Below are positions 45,575-55,023 of a stretch of DNA of 64,000 nt, in pieces. Source of the stretch: Phytophthora colocasiae (Eukaryota; Oomycota; Peronosporomycetes; Peronosporales; Peronosporaceae); assembly GCA_018806915.1 (NCBI GenBank), contig JAGKQI010000095.1, forward strand, positions 310,001 to 374,000, written 5' to 3'. Numbering within the stretch: position 1 is the stretch's first letter; each line of letters begins with the position of its first letter. The position numbers and the translations under genes were made by a program. The notes below the pieces were generated by a model that was not told the origin of the DNA, ran no database searches, and saw only the letters and a program-made list of their open reading frames with translations.

Positions 45575-46189
45575 CTAGAAGCGACCACCAGCCTTAGGAG
45601 CCTTGCCCTGGTACTTGTTCGGCAGCTCAAAACTGGTCTTGGTGTCCCCCGTGTGCACGAACAGGCGGCCACATACAGGCATGATGTCCCACTCGAGACT
45701 GAGCGTCACGTTGGCACCGCGCAGCTCGTCGTGCTGATCAGCCAGGAAGTACTTGACGCCTTCGTCCTGGAACTGTAGCAGACTGGCAGCCTCCTTGGTC
45801 TGCACGATCTTGTCCCAGATCACCACTTGGTTGCGGGCGTTGCTGTTGCTCTCGAACTCGGCCATGACGTACACGAAGAGCTGCTTGACGTTCCAGTTGA
45901 ACACAGAGCTCAAGTCTACAGACATACATATTAACAAGTTACTATCGGTACTAGATATTTTAATACAAAAATAATTTTTTTTACCAGCGTCCAAGTCAAA
46001 GGAGAGTGTAGCGCGGTCCGCCTTGTCCCGATAGTTGCGCAGTGAGTGCAATTTCGTCATTTCCAGACGCCGCACGACTGGCGCAGGCTCGTGCAGGAAC
46101 GTGCTGATGGCTGTGAGGGTGCACATAATGGCCAGCGCCATCAGCGACGTGAAGAACACGGAGTTCGCGCGCGTCCAGACCGAGTACAT
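45575..46189 (-). CDS. SPCS3: Signal peptidase complex subunit 3, two exons
   Basis: Exon 1 45985-46189 starts at MYSVWTRANSVFF; exon 2 45575-45915. The 69-bp intron begins GTAAAA, is AT-rich and ends CTGTAG. The spliced product is 181 residues, as in other eukaryotes. One N-terminal membrane segment (VFFTSLMALAIMCTLTAIS) is followed by a lumenal domain with FDLDADLSSVFNWNVKQLF, NQVVIWDKIV and NVTLSLEWDIMP, all signatures of the SPC22/23 family. It supports the catalytic subunit of the endoplasmic reticulum signal peptidase. The upstream in-frame Met at 46339 would add 50 unrelated residues, so the inner start is preferred. Confidence 0.94.
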   Translation of the reverse strand: MYSVWTRANSVFFTSLMALAIMCTLTAISTFLHEPAPVVRRLEMTKLHSLRNYRDKADRATLSFDLDAGKKNYFCIKISSTDSNLLICMSVDLSSVFNWNVKQLFVYVMAEFESNSNARNQVVIWDKIVQTKEAASLLQFQDEGVKYFLADQHDELRGANVTLSLEWDIMPVCGRLFVHTGDTKTSFELPNKYQGKAPKAGGRF

Positions 46190-46390
46190 GCTGCAACCGT
46201 TGCCACGCGGAGGATATTCGCCTAATGGGGGAAAATGACGATTTATTATTGGCTGAAAATGATTCCAGGCAGTTTTGCAACAAGAAACATCATTGGTTTG
46301 TATTGTTACAGACATCCGCGTTGACCAACGCACTGACATCCTTACTACATTCCGGTCAAAAGCTCGCTTTGTTGTAGTAAGAACTCAAAT

Positions 46391-47302
46391 TTATACCGCT
46401 GAAGTGGGGTTGGTAGTCGCGAGCATCACCACTGGAGCTTGCAACCGGTCGACGCCGGCGTTTACGAGTTCCGCGACCAGGAGCTGAGCCGTTCGCAGGC
46501 AGCGGAGATGCATGATGGTGTTAGCTGCAACCAGCAGTCCAACGAATAGACCAGTACTGCTTGAGTAGTAATACGTGGACTCTGCATATTCGTCATCGAT
46601 ACTGTTGTCACTGTCACTGCCGCTGTCGTCCGCGTACTTAAACATACTCCCTGAGAAGACCAACGTCACGACCAGCAGCCACATGTTGAGGATCAGCATG
46701 ACGTAGTTAGCCCAAATGTACCAGCGCAACCACTTGAGTCGCATCGCGTCCACAGGTGGTCGTGACCCGTAGTAGCCCATAAAAGCCGTCAGCAGACCTA
46801 ACGTGCCAAGGATAAACGGTTGCAGGAACAAGAAGGTCGCCACGTAGTACGCCAGCAAACAGCCCGCCATCCACCGACACTTTTGCAGGAAGGCAAAACG
46901 CAAATTGTCGGCTTCAACATCACCCGAAGATCCGACGGGGGCCATCGTCATGACTGTCACGTACGGTTGATTGGGGTTTGCACTGTTGAATCCGCTGTGG
47001 TAGATGCCTTGCGGGGCGTTGGGGTTCACGGGGATGTTGCTGCCGCCGGGAAGATGTGACTGGGCCTGACCGATGTTGCCTAGAGGCTGAGACACCGTGA
47101 TAGGAGGCAGCATTGACGCCATTTTCATTGCTGCATCAGGTGTCGGCTGCGCTTCCAGGTACGGGGGGTTTGAGGACTGCACGTCTTCCAGAGACCTACT
47201 AGGGGCTGTTGTCTGAGGGTTCAACGTGGATGCTGGCGTCGATCCTGCAGCTGTAGGTGGAGCTGGAGGCTGTTGCTGATTCGAATTGTCTGGGACGTTC
47301 AT
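46391..47302 (-). CDS. Predicted four-helix membrane protein, unknown function
   Basis: 303 residues, single exon. The first 130 residues are Pro/Gln/Asn-rich and probably disordered. Four hydrophobic segments follow: WMAGCLLAYYVATFLFL, FILGTLGLLTAFMGYY, IWANYVMLILNMWLLVV and GLFVGLLVAANTIMHL. An acidic loop (DDSGSDSDNSIDDE) lies between helices 3 and 4. The layout is reminiscent of small tetra-span proteins, but I recognise no family. It lies head to head with MTFMT, 223 bp away, suggesting a shared promoter region. Confidence 0.75.
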   Translation of the reverse strand: MNVPDNSNQQQPPAPPTAAGSTPASTLNPQTTAPSRSLEDVQSSNPPYLEAQPTPDAAMKMASMLPPITVSQPLGNIGQAQSHLPGGSNIPVNPNAPQGIYHSGFNSANPNQPYVTVMTMAPVGSSGDVEADNLRFAFLQKCRWMAGCLLAYYVATFLFLQPFILGTLGLLTAFMGYYGSRPPVDAMRLKWLRWYIWANYVMLILNMWLLVVTLVFSGSMFKYADDSGSDSDNSIDDEYAESTYYYSSSTGLFVGLLVAANTIMHLRCLRTAQLLVAELVNAGVDRLQAPVVMLATTNPTSAV

Positions 47303-47525
47303 CCTATGTCTTTAGAGTCGACGTCGTAGGTCGGAAGAGATTCCTCTGCAAGGGTGGAGAGAGCAAAATGACCGCACTAAAGGCAAGTATTCAGACCAGA
47401 TTGACCTACGCAGAGTTTTAACTAATTGAATAGCTCTAAAAAGAGGCGGTTGTCAGTTAAGTTACAGTTACCTATTGTAACTGTAACTTGAAACGTAACC
47501 CTCGTTGGGGTTACTCTGACGTATC

Positions 47526-49110
47526 ATGATAACGATGGCATCAATGGCGCGACACCACGCGCGTGTGTTCGCATCGCTCAGCAGTCGCCACTTCTCGCTC
47601 GCTGCACCTGGTCAACCTCCTTACCGAGTTCTGTTCTTCGGTACTGACGACGTGTCGCTCGCTACGCTCAAGTCGCTGCATGCCAACAGGTCTGAACATC
47701 TTTTGGATCGTGTGGTCCTCGTGTCCCCGAACTAATTTTCTTGTGTTGCAGCAATGAAGATCAAGGTGACGACCGTCTTATCGAGCATATTGAGGTTGTG
47801 TGTCCATCAGATCGTCCCATGAATGGTCGCAAGAAAAATGAGCCTGTGCCAGTCAAGAAATTCGCACAACGCTGTGGTCTGAAGATCTTTGACACACCGT
47901 CGCACCTCAAGTCGCTCAAGACCTGGGATTTCCCTGTGACGGAGAATTTTGACGTCGGTGTGGTTGTTTCGTTCGGATACTTTCTGGTACGTGGCTCTAT
48001 GAATTTGGAGGTTTGAGTTCAATAGATTGATTGTCAATGTTTGTGCTGTTGCAGCACCCGCACATGTTGAAGAACCTGTACCATGGCGCAATTAACATGC
48101 ACCCGTCACTATTACCAAAGGTACTATTTGGTTATTGCATTAAACGTTTAGAAATGGAGAAGCTCACGAATATAGCTGGTTATTGTAGTACCGAGGACCT
48201 GCACCAATCCACCATGCTCTACTGAATGGTGATTCAACAACAGGAGTGTCGGTAATTGAGATTGACCCGAAGGCTTTTGACGTCGGTCGGATTCTTCTTC
48301 AGAAGCCTTACGACATCAAGTCCGGCATTCAGTGTCAGGGGTACGGCTAACCAGTCTCCTTTGATATTAAACGACTGGTGAACTAACTTCCTGGTGTGTA
48401 TCATCAATTCTTATAGCCTCGCTAAAGAACTTGCCGCGTTCGGTGCGGATTGCATCATGAAAACTCTGGCTGAATTGCCGTCGCGGAAGACAACTGCGGT
48501 AGTGCAAGACGACACTGTGGCTAGCAAAGCTCCTAAGCTGACGTTCAAGGATGGTCTAATCTCTTTTAACGATTCAGCCAGTGATATTTTCCACGTAGGA
48601 ATCATTGTATCGTGACACAGAAACTTATCCAATATTCGCTAACATTTTTTTCTTGGCATGTTGTTTTGCTGGATTGTGCGCAGCGTTGGCAGGCATTGAG
48701 TAGCTCCGTCGGTGTGAATGTGCAATTCAGAGAAAAGGTGGTCAAACTGATCGAGGTCCGGCTTCCAACGACCGAGGAGCAGCAATCTGGTACGTATTTG
48801 ACGTGGTGGCTCAGTTCGTGTGGTGTATTGACAAATGTGAACCTACAATTGCTCAATGTTTCCTTGTGCAGTTGAAGTTGATGAAAGCAACAACGGACCG
48901 GCAGAAGCAGGAACCTTTTTCTTTGAAAAGAAACGCCAAGTTCTGTGGCTGCGATGTGCAAACAACTCGTGGTTACTGGTTTCGAAGCTGCAGCAAGCGG
49001 ATCGCAAGGTTGGTGCAGCAATTGACTTCTGCAACGGATACCGACTGAAGAATATGCAACGCGAGCGGTTTGAGAAGGTCACTACTGGTCCTATCAACAG
49101 CAAGCTGTAG
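47526..49110 (+). CDS. MTFMT: Methionyl-tRNA formyltransferase, mitochondrial, seven exons
   Basis: Exons: 47526-47689, 47752-47986, 48055-48120, 48189-48340, 48417-48594, 48684-48789, 48872-49110, summing to 380 codons in frame. All six introns (62-89 bp) have GT and AG ends. The N-terminus (MITMASMARHHARVFASL) is Arg/Ser-rich and fits a mitochondrial targeting peptide. Then PYRVLFFGTDDVSLATLKSL, the formyl-folate segment NMHPSLLPK/YRGPAPIHHAL with the conserved Asn and His, GDSTTGVSVIEID, and FDVGRILLQ with the catalytic-type Asp. The C-terminal domain binds tRNA. It formylates initiator Met-tRNA for mitochondrial translation. Short plus-strand frames across the exons are fragments of this gene. 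Confidence 0.94.
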
Positions 49111-49853
49111 ATGATTCACAGTACCATTCGAAACTCTTTTTTTTTTCACGAATCAAGGTGTAACGTAAAGCAAGGAGGGGGAGCTCTTCTTGGCCTCGCG
49201 AACTGAGGACGTGCATTCGTGATGAACAATTGAGCATTTACAAGTGAAACAGAAAGTGTCCAATTTACGTTGGAACCAAGAACGTGGTGCACCAGGGCAT
49301 TGTGCAGTCTTGAGTCAAGACTTTTGACCTGTCTGGGCATCATTTTCGCATATCATAACTGTATAATGCAACTACGTACATGTATTGACGGTTCCTAAAC
49401 TCAACGATTTCCACCATGCTTCTTGATTTAAATATGCTGACTCACGGAAATTGCTACAATGTCGTGAGTACATGTACATACCTGACTCATTCTTGTTGTC
49501 GAGGTAAGATTCTTCAATCAAATTCTTCAAACTACATGTACTACACCGGAATTAGATACAGGAACTATAATAAATGCAAAATTTGATGAGTGCCGTCAGC
49601 CAAGAGATAGCACAGCTTTGAGATTTTAAGACGACGCCACTCAGACATGCACACCAGCACTACATTGACCAACAGTAGAGGCGTGGAAGTGGACACATCC
49701 CGCACGTTTGGGGGGAACAACACAAACAGTGCCACAAGCGAACATCAAAATCAAAATTATCTTTGTACAGTTGTGTCGAAACAGACGAGTTTTTGAGGTA
49801 TGTGCGTGAGCTACATGTTCTGTGGACGGCAATCACCAAAAACGAACATCACT
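49111..49853. other. Intergenic region downstream of MTFMT
   Basis: No supported gene. It contains several ACATGT palindromes (about 49377, 49470, 49536, 49813) and AT-rich stretches. It marks the right edge of the host gene island. Confidence 0.45.
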
Positions 49854-50701
49854 TCAAGGGTCACTGTTTCTGACGATGCAATTGCTTAGAGGCAGTGTTG
49901 CGAAAATAATCATGGAATATGGAGGGTGTACCACTTTACCCTTGGTACCACCTGATGGTCCATTATCCATTAACGGCGATTTCCCTATCACAACTACACT
50001 ACACTTCCCGCTCCGCTCTACTTCGTCCAGTCTAAGCTGACGCTTACGTCGCCTCGATTCCTCTCTGCGGCGAATAGCTTCAGCTACGGTGACCTCGTTC
50101 CAGAGATGACGATTGAAGCGCAGATACAGAATGAGCTCTAAAGTATCGGGGAGCATTGCCATTCTTCGGTTGCTGTAAATCAGTCCAGCCAAAGAGAATA
50201 GGCGCTCCACGTCGTCAGAGGTAGGTGGAATCCAGTCGAGATTTTTTCGTATTTTGGCTCAAGATGCTCACGCTTTTCTTTCAGGGCAGAGTCAGCAAAA
50301 TCATCTGCCGTCCTCAGGAAGCGGTTCAATGACTTTTTCTCCGAGCGAGTGAGCTCGTTTGCGCGGCCATCTTGCACTTTCACAATGCCGTTCTCAACGT
50401 CGGGTACCTCGACTACCTTGGCCCCTTGCGAAAGATGCTTCACACATGATCCTTCTTCTTTAAACACATCGAGCAGCTTGTCGAAGAGGATTCGTGCATC
50501 CAGTAGAGTTACTCCATCTCTGTTTTGAAGCTTCATGCATACCGACTGGAACTTTTCGAGGTCGGTCAAGAGTGCTATGATGTTGACTCGCTCTTGTGGT
50601 GTCAGAAGCAGCGGAGCTAGCCCAGGAGTAGTGTCATCGAGGTCTCGAAATGACGAGAGCAAGCTGAAGGTCTGTATACAAATGCGAGGTACCATTGCCA
50701 A
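49854..50701 (-). pseudogene. hAT-type transposase remnant
   Basis: Two overlapping minus-strand frames join across a frameshift at about 50230, in a run of A within KYEKI/NLDWIPPTSDDVERLFSLAG. The second part shows the C-terminal dimerisation block of hAT transposases (ERLFSLAGLIYSNRRMAML, LELILYLRFNRHLW). The first part is the preceding helical region (SEKKSLNRFLRTADDFAD). The N-terminal BED finger and catalytic core are not seen. A decayed fragment; terminal repeats were not found. Confidence 0.7.
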
Positions 50702-51016
50702 GGACCCTGGTCAGACAGCTACCTCAATAATGGTGATGGGTAATGGGTATGGAGGGACCATGACCATTAAATTTTGACAGCACTGCTTAGAGCAGTACAT
50801 ACATGTACCAAAAAGACACAGGAAAACGGTCCATCTGCAAATTCAGAACATGTACATCACGATCGTTGCAACAGACGAATACTGGTAGGCAAGCTAGTCT
50901 AGCTGCTAGATGATGTTGTGAAGGATGTGGGGATTCCATTTGTATCTGGTATCCTGTACACTGCATGTCTGGTTTTCACTGTCAGGACTTTCGCATCTCA
51001 TGATCGGTTCTCGCCA
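50702..51016. other. Gap between hAT relic and MULE
   Basis: About 310 bp with no supported gene; two ACATGT palindromes near 50799 and 50848. Confidence 0.4.
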
Positions 51017-51025
51017 TTACGCGCG
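51017..51025. repeat. Target site duplication of MULE, left
   Basis: ttacgcgcg, identical to 51936-51944, directly before the terminal inverted repeat. Nine bases is the standard duplication length for Mutator-like elements. Confidence 0.9.
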
Positions 51026-51218
51026 GGGGAAATGTCAACAAACGTATAATTCGGCCGGTAAAGGCAAAAGACGTAGTTTTTGCGTCAGTAAGCGTATACG
51101 GTACACAGCTGCGAGAAAGTTAAGCAGAAGGCGTATTAATTGTAGCCGATAATGCCAAGAAACGTATTCTAAGGAGTTCCTGCTGATTCCAACGTCGAGT
51201 CTCTCAGGTACATTATCG

Positions 51219-51265
51219 ATGTAGTAGATAAGATCTTGAATCTCTCAAAATCTTATCTACTACAT
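51219..51265. repeat. Perfect 16-bp inverted repeat in MULE
   Basis: atgtagtagataagat at 51219-51234 and its exact complement at 51250-51265, with a 15-base loop. It would form a stable hairpin in single-stranded DNA or RNA. Confidence 0.85.
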
Positions 51266-51643
51266 AGACAAAAGTACCTCACAAGTGATTCAACCGGTCA
51301 CACATTCAAATTTCCGCTCTGGTTCTTGGACCTATAAATTCATTCAACATGGTTGGCCTGACAGGAAAAGAACTCCAACAAGAAACACTGCATGCCGGTT
51401 ATACAATCGACTACTTCAGGTTGGGCTTTGTCATGGAACCTCGGTCGATCCGAACTACGAAGGTGCTGGCTGTGGATACGTCCAAGGATTCCCCAATCAA
51501 GCTAGCAAGCGGTGATCCTAGTGGACCATTAATGTGGGTCAAGAGGAAATGTGGTTTAGATGGAACCACAGTTAGTGATGATCACGCAAAGTGCTCGCGT
51601 GCATTGAGATTGCGCTTGGGCCCGACGTGCGCAAATAAAGGAT

Positions 51644-51808
51644 AATGTCACGTTGCCACCACGGCTTGCACCAAGACGAGGTCGACCAACGACCAAGCGT
51701 ATTCGAATTAACGGCGAGGTTGGTAACGGGAGAACTGGTTATCGCTGTGGTAATTACAGTCAAGTTGGCCACAACAAGAAGAGATGCAAACGACGCAAAC
51801 TCGGCTAA
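51644..51808 (+). pseudogene. C-terminal fragment of MuDR-type transposase with CCHC knuckle
   Basis: The frame reads VTLPPRLAPRRGRPTTKRIR, then a knuckle CGNYSQVGHNKKRC, then TAA at 51806. The RGRPxTKRIR plus zinc knuckle arrangement is the usual end of Mutator-like transposases. The catalytic part has been deleted. It shows from which family the element derives. Confidence 0.75.
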
Positions 51809-51935
51809 CACATTTGTCACGTTGTGCCAATAAACGTATGCGGTATTACCGCCAGAAAGAATTCGATCGGTAAGGGGCAGGGCGTACGTATTTTGACGAA
51901 AAAACATATGTTTATACGTTTGTTGACATTTCCCC

Positions 51936-51944
51936 TTACGCGCG
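51936..51944. repeat. Target site duplication of MULE, right
   Basis: ttacgcgcg, partner of 51017-51025. Confidence 0.9.
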
Positions 51945-51975
51945 AGCGCCCGGCACCAATTCTCCAGCTGTGACA

Positions 51976-52463
51976 TGTCCCGTATCCGGGATTGAAGGGG
52001 GTGTTCCAGCGGCGTTGGGCCCTCGTCTGGCTACGGAAAGACCCAAGCGGCCTCGGCGTCTGGGTGGTTCGAGCCCGGGTACCGTTCCCTTGGTACAGGA
52101 TCCTAGAGGAGGTGTCTGATGACGCTAGGGGCGACGTGGAGGTCCAGGTGTTGGGAATAAGTGAGACTGAGTTCCTTGCGAAGAGGGACTGCAAGGACGG
52201 AGGGCATGCCGGCGGTGCCCGGTGAGGGTAAGAGGTGAGGTGTCACCCCCAAGGGCGTGGTACCATACTGCGCTTTTCATTTTTTTTCTCTATTTAGTTA
52301 CGAATTTCCCTAGTCAAGTGAAGAACAAGAACAAGAAATCTACGTTTATTACATTTACCTGAAGACTTACACCTTTCTCTTCCTACTCTACTCTAGACCC
52401 CGCCCAGGACCGTACTCATCTAACAGCCACAGGTACCGACCCCGACAAGGGAGGTGCGTGACA
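51976..52463 (+). repeat. 5' long terminal repeat of right Gypsy element
   Basis: Starts TGTCCCG and ends CGTGACA, a short imperfect inverted terminus, directly before the primer site. About 488 bp. The start is inferred from the TG and similarity to the inverted end, because the partner LTR is outside the window. It contains a poly-T stretch near 52280 and no gene. Confidence 0.6.
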
Positions 52464-52465
52464 TT

Positions 52466-52483
52466 TGGTGGAGAAGCAGGGTA
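52466..52483 (+). other. Primer binding site of right Gypsy element
   Basis: TGGTGGAGAAGCAGGGTA follows ...GTGACA TT. The ACATTTGGT context is the same as in many Gypsy elements, where TGG pairs with the tRNA CCA end. The tRNA is not identified. The leader to the gag ATG (52747) holds copies of the aacggt motif at about 52567 and 52621. Confidence 0.6.
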
Positions 52484-52746
52484 CCTGTTAGCTGGAGAAG
52501 GTCTCCGTCGGGAAGTAAGAGGAGTAAGGAAGAACTCCAAGAAGAGGCTAGCAACTCCAGGAGGCGGAACGGTTCCGCCGGGTTGCGAACGCGTAAGAAC
52601 CGACCAGATCAGTGCCCTAGAACGGTAGCAGAGGCTACTGAGGACCAAGTGCTGTGCGCTACTTATTAGAGTATATTCCCTGGGTGGGATCTAGGCTCTA
52701 CAAAGAAGACGAGAAGCCCCTGGAAGACTATATCGCGGAGGCGAAG

Positions 52747-55023
52747 ATGGAGTCGATAGGACCAGGAGAGACCCAAAGCGTGGGTCAAGCGTTCCCCGCT
52801 GGCGCCGGGAACGGAAGTGAAGAACGCTCCTGGGGTGCAAACACGCCTACGTCGCAGAGAAGCGTTCGAGGAGAACAAGGTGGTTCCCCAGACGTGACGA
52901 CGGCTGCCGGCCTTAGCACCGTGAGAACTAACGTGCTGCAGTGGGCGGCCGGAGCCGGAGGCGAGCAAGTGGGAGCGACGGGAAGACGCCCTGGTGGGGG
53001 TGCAAGTACTGCCTCGTCGAGGACGGGAACGCCTCGAGAAGGGAACGCTTCGAGAACCGTTCCTCCCCGTCAAGATGACCCTTTCGAAATGAAGCCCCCC
53101 GCGACGCGATTGATGGAGAGTCCTCCAGGAGGTAGGCCACCGCAAGCGACCCTCTCACCTCGAAGCTACTACAACATGATGGGGTTCCTGCCTTCGGATC
53201 AGACTGTGTCGAGCCAGACGTGGGCCGCCCCCAGAGAAGAGCGAACCGTTCCAGCCTCATGGGCCCAGGGGTACGCTAATCCCCCGACGCAAGCGTTCCC
53301 TGGAGGAGCGTTCCGACCGTCCATCCCTGCTTGGACTGGAACGAGCGAGCCAGTAGAGAACGCCCCGCATTCAACGAGAACGCCTCAAACGAGAGGAGCC
53401 ATTGCGAGTTACCGCAACGTCACGATGAGGGATTTCTCCAGTCCGGCGGACTATGGGTTGAAGGGATTGTTTTCATCTCACGTTCGGGAGACGCCGGCTG
53501 CGCACGTGATAACCCCGGCGTACGTCGCCCAGAACCCTGCATCGACAAGTGTACCAAGAACGCTACCGCTGCATTATTCGACCACGGAGTCACAACCGTT
53601 CCAGATGGCCTCGCAAGCGTTCCCTGTAACGCTTACGTCGTCGGCACAATTACCTGTACGCCCTGTAAGTGTGTCTGCTGGGACCCCGGTAGTCCCGCCG
53701 GTCGGACAATTAAGGCAAGGAGTTCCGATGCTACAAGGGCATGTCACCTCCCCCCATCCCGCTGTGACGAGTGCTCCGTACTCTACCCGACCGTTCGGAC
53801 CGGGAACGGTTCCTGTCTCCGTGCCGCGAGGAGATAACAGGGCTGGGAACGCTTATGGGCAAGCCCCGCCCCAGTATGGATATTCCGTACCGCCGGGAAG
53901 ACCTCAACCTGCGCCTTTGGGAATGCCCACGAGTATCAGGAACGCTATTCCGATGTTGCAACCGTTCTATTCGGACGACTCTACGGCCGAGCGTGCAGGA
54001 AGTTTTTGGGAAGCGTTCGAGCGTGCCACGGAGGGTTTGGATGACACGCTTCGGCTGAGTGCGTTCCGTGAATGTTTGAAGGGCAAGACTGGAGAACAGT
54101 GGTGGGTGCATTCGCGGATCGACGACTTTGACACTTTGAAGACCCGATTCTACAACCAGTTCATCTGCCAGACGCCCCAGCAACGTATCGAACTTTTGAA
54201 GAAGACGACCCGGTCTCGCGGGATGTCGGCCGAGGTTTGGGGAGACCTGAATTCAAGGTTGTGCGACGATGCTCGGTGCTATGACTCCGATATGCGGTAC
54301 CAGTATTTCCTGTTGGGTCTACGCAACCGTGAGTGGAAGGCTACGCTTTCGAACGCTATGGTTGACTCGATTCCGCAAGCGGTAACGGTTCTGCTTTATA
54401 AGAACATGCACATTCCCGTGGAGAATGACGCTGACTTTGAAGACACTCCTAAATCGAAGAACTCCGAGAACGCTATGATGCAACAAATGCTCACGCTAAT
54501 GCAACAGACGCAGCACATGTTGGCACAGCAGCAGCAGCAGTACGCTCAGACAAGCGTTCCTCAGAACGCTACTCCGACGATTGCGGTGGCACATTACGAA
54601 GACCCTGCGCTTGGACAAGCTTCGACGACCGTGGCGGCGGTGGCGCCTGAGACCCCCGTTAGAGGAATTCGCCAGGGCCCCGACATGCACACCCAGGAAG
54701 GTCAGGTTGTGTGTGGTCGCTGCCATACGTTAGGATGCAACCGACTTAGTTGCCGTCGTGGTAACGCTGTCTGCTCGAATTGTCAGACAAAGGGACATGT
54801 CTACGTGGAATGCGAGCAGCCCCGCGGGCAAAGTCAATCGAACCGTTCTAACCAACAGTCCACCAACCGTACTCAGAACGGTTATAAGCGTACCTGTTTC
54901 CTGTGCGATAGTCCTGACCATCGGGTGGCCAACTGCCCTACAAAGCTACTTCTCTCTCGACTCTCCGTCCAGGAGAAGACCGGAGCCACGACCGGAGGGG
55001 ACTCATCTGCGGGTCGACAATGA
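52747..55023 (+). CDS. gag: Gag protein of right Ty3/Gypsy element
   Basis: 758 residues from the ATG at 52747 (MESIGPGETQ); the frame is also open from a GTG at 52654. The first 400 residues are Pro/Ser/Thr/Arg-rich. The capsid-like gag domain follows (SFWEAFERATEGLDDTLRL, CLKGKTGEQWWVHSRI, FICQTPQQRIELL) at about 53995-54420, then a Gln-rich stretch and zinc knuckles (CGRCHTLGCNRLSC, CSNCQTKGHVYVEC, CFLCDSPDHRVANC) that bind RNA. It ends at TGA 55021-55023; the same frame then stays open for pol. No internal damage. It would form the cytoplasmic particle. Confidence 0.93.
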   Translation: MESIGPGETQSVGQAFPAGAGNGSEERSWGANTPTSQRSVRGEQGGSPDVTTAAGLSTVRTNVLQWAAGAGGEQVGATGRRPGGGASTASSRTGTPREGNASRTVPPRQDDPFEMKPPATRLMESPPGGRPPQATLSPRSYYNMMGFLPSDQTVSSQTWAAPREERTVPASWAQGYANPPTQAFPGGAFRPSIPAWTGTSEPVENAPHSTRTPQTRGAIASYRNVTMRDFSSPADYGLKGLFSSHVRETPAAHVITPAYVAQNPASTSVPRTLPLHYSTTESQPFQMASQAFPVTLTSSAQLPVRPVSVSAGTPVVPPVGQLRQGVPMLQGHVTSPHPAVTSAPYSTRPFGPGTVPVSVPRGDNRAGNAYGQAPPQYGYSVPPGRPQPAPLGMPTSIRNAIPMLQPFYSDDSTAERAGSFWEAFERATEGLDDTLRLSAFRECLKGKTGEQWWVHSRIDDFDTLKTRFYNQFICQTPQQRIELLKKTTRSRGMSAEVWGDLNSRLCDDARCYDSDMRYQYFLLGLRNREWKATLSNAMVDSIPQAVTVLLYKNMHIPVENDADFEDTPKSKNSENAMMQQMLTLMQQTQHMLAQQQQQYAQTSVPQNATPTIAVAHYEDPALGQASTTVAAVAPETPVRGIRQGPDMHTQEGQVVCGRCHTLGCNRLSCRRGNAVCSNCQTKGHVYVECEQPRGQSQSNRSNQQSTNRTQNGYKRTCFLCDSPDHRVANCPTKLLLSRLSVQEKTGATTGGDSSAGRQ
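55021..55023 (+). other. In-frame UGA between gag and pol, candidate readthrough site
   Basis: CAA TGA TGG GGG. This is the only stop in one frame from gag to the end of pol. The following bases are almost all purines (ggggcaggaggaaggggaag), then a GC-rich stretch (gtcgaccc). No ATG-led pol start in a better context is needed if the UGA is sometimes read through. Gammaretroviruses use the same strategy with an in-frame stop and a purine-rich spacer; the comparison is to strategy only. Confidence 0.6.

Larger units (their letters stand above)
51026..51935 (+). mobile_element. Mutator-like element, 910-bp deletion derivative
   Basis: Terminal inverted repeats ggggaaatgtcaacaaacg (continuing to about 24 bp) at 51026 and inverted at 51935, flanked by a perfect 9-bp duplication. 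Inside are the end of a MuDR-type transposase gene (51644-51808) and a palindrome (51219-51265). A frame of 98 codons at 51349-51645 has no domain I recognise but could be a degraded transposase stretch. It is non-autonomous. Its right duplication lies 31 bp from the LTR of the next element. Confidence 0.9.

Noticed and set aside
51349..51645. 98-codon ORF as an intact gene of the MULE
   Set aside because: No domain recognised, and it lies in a deletion derivative. At most a degraded part of the transposase.
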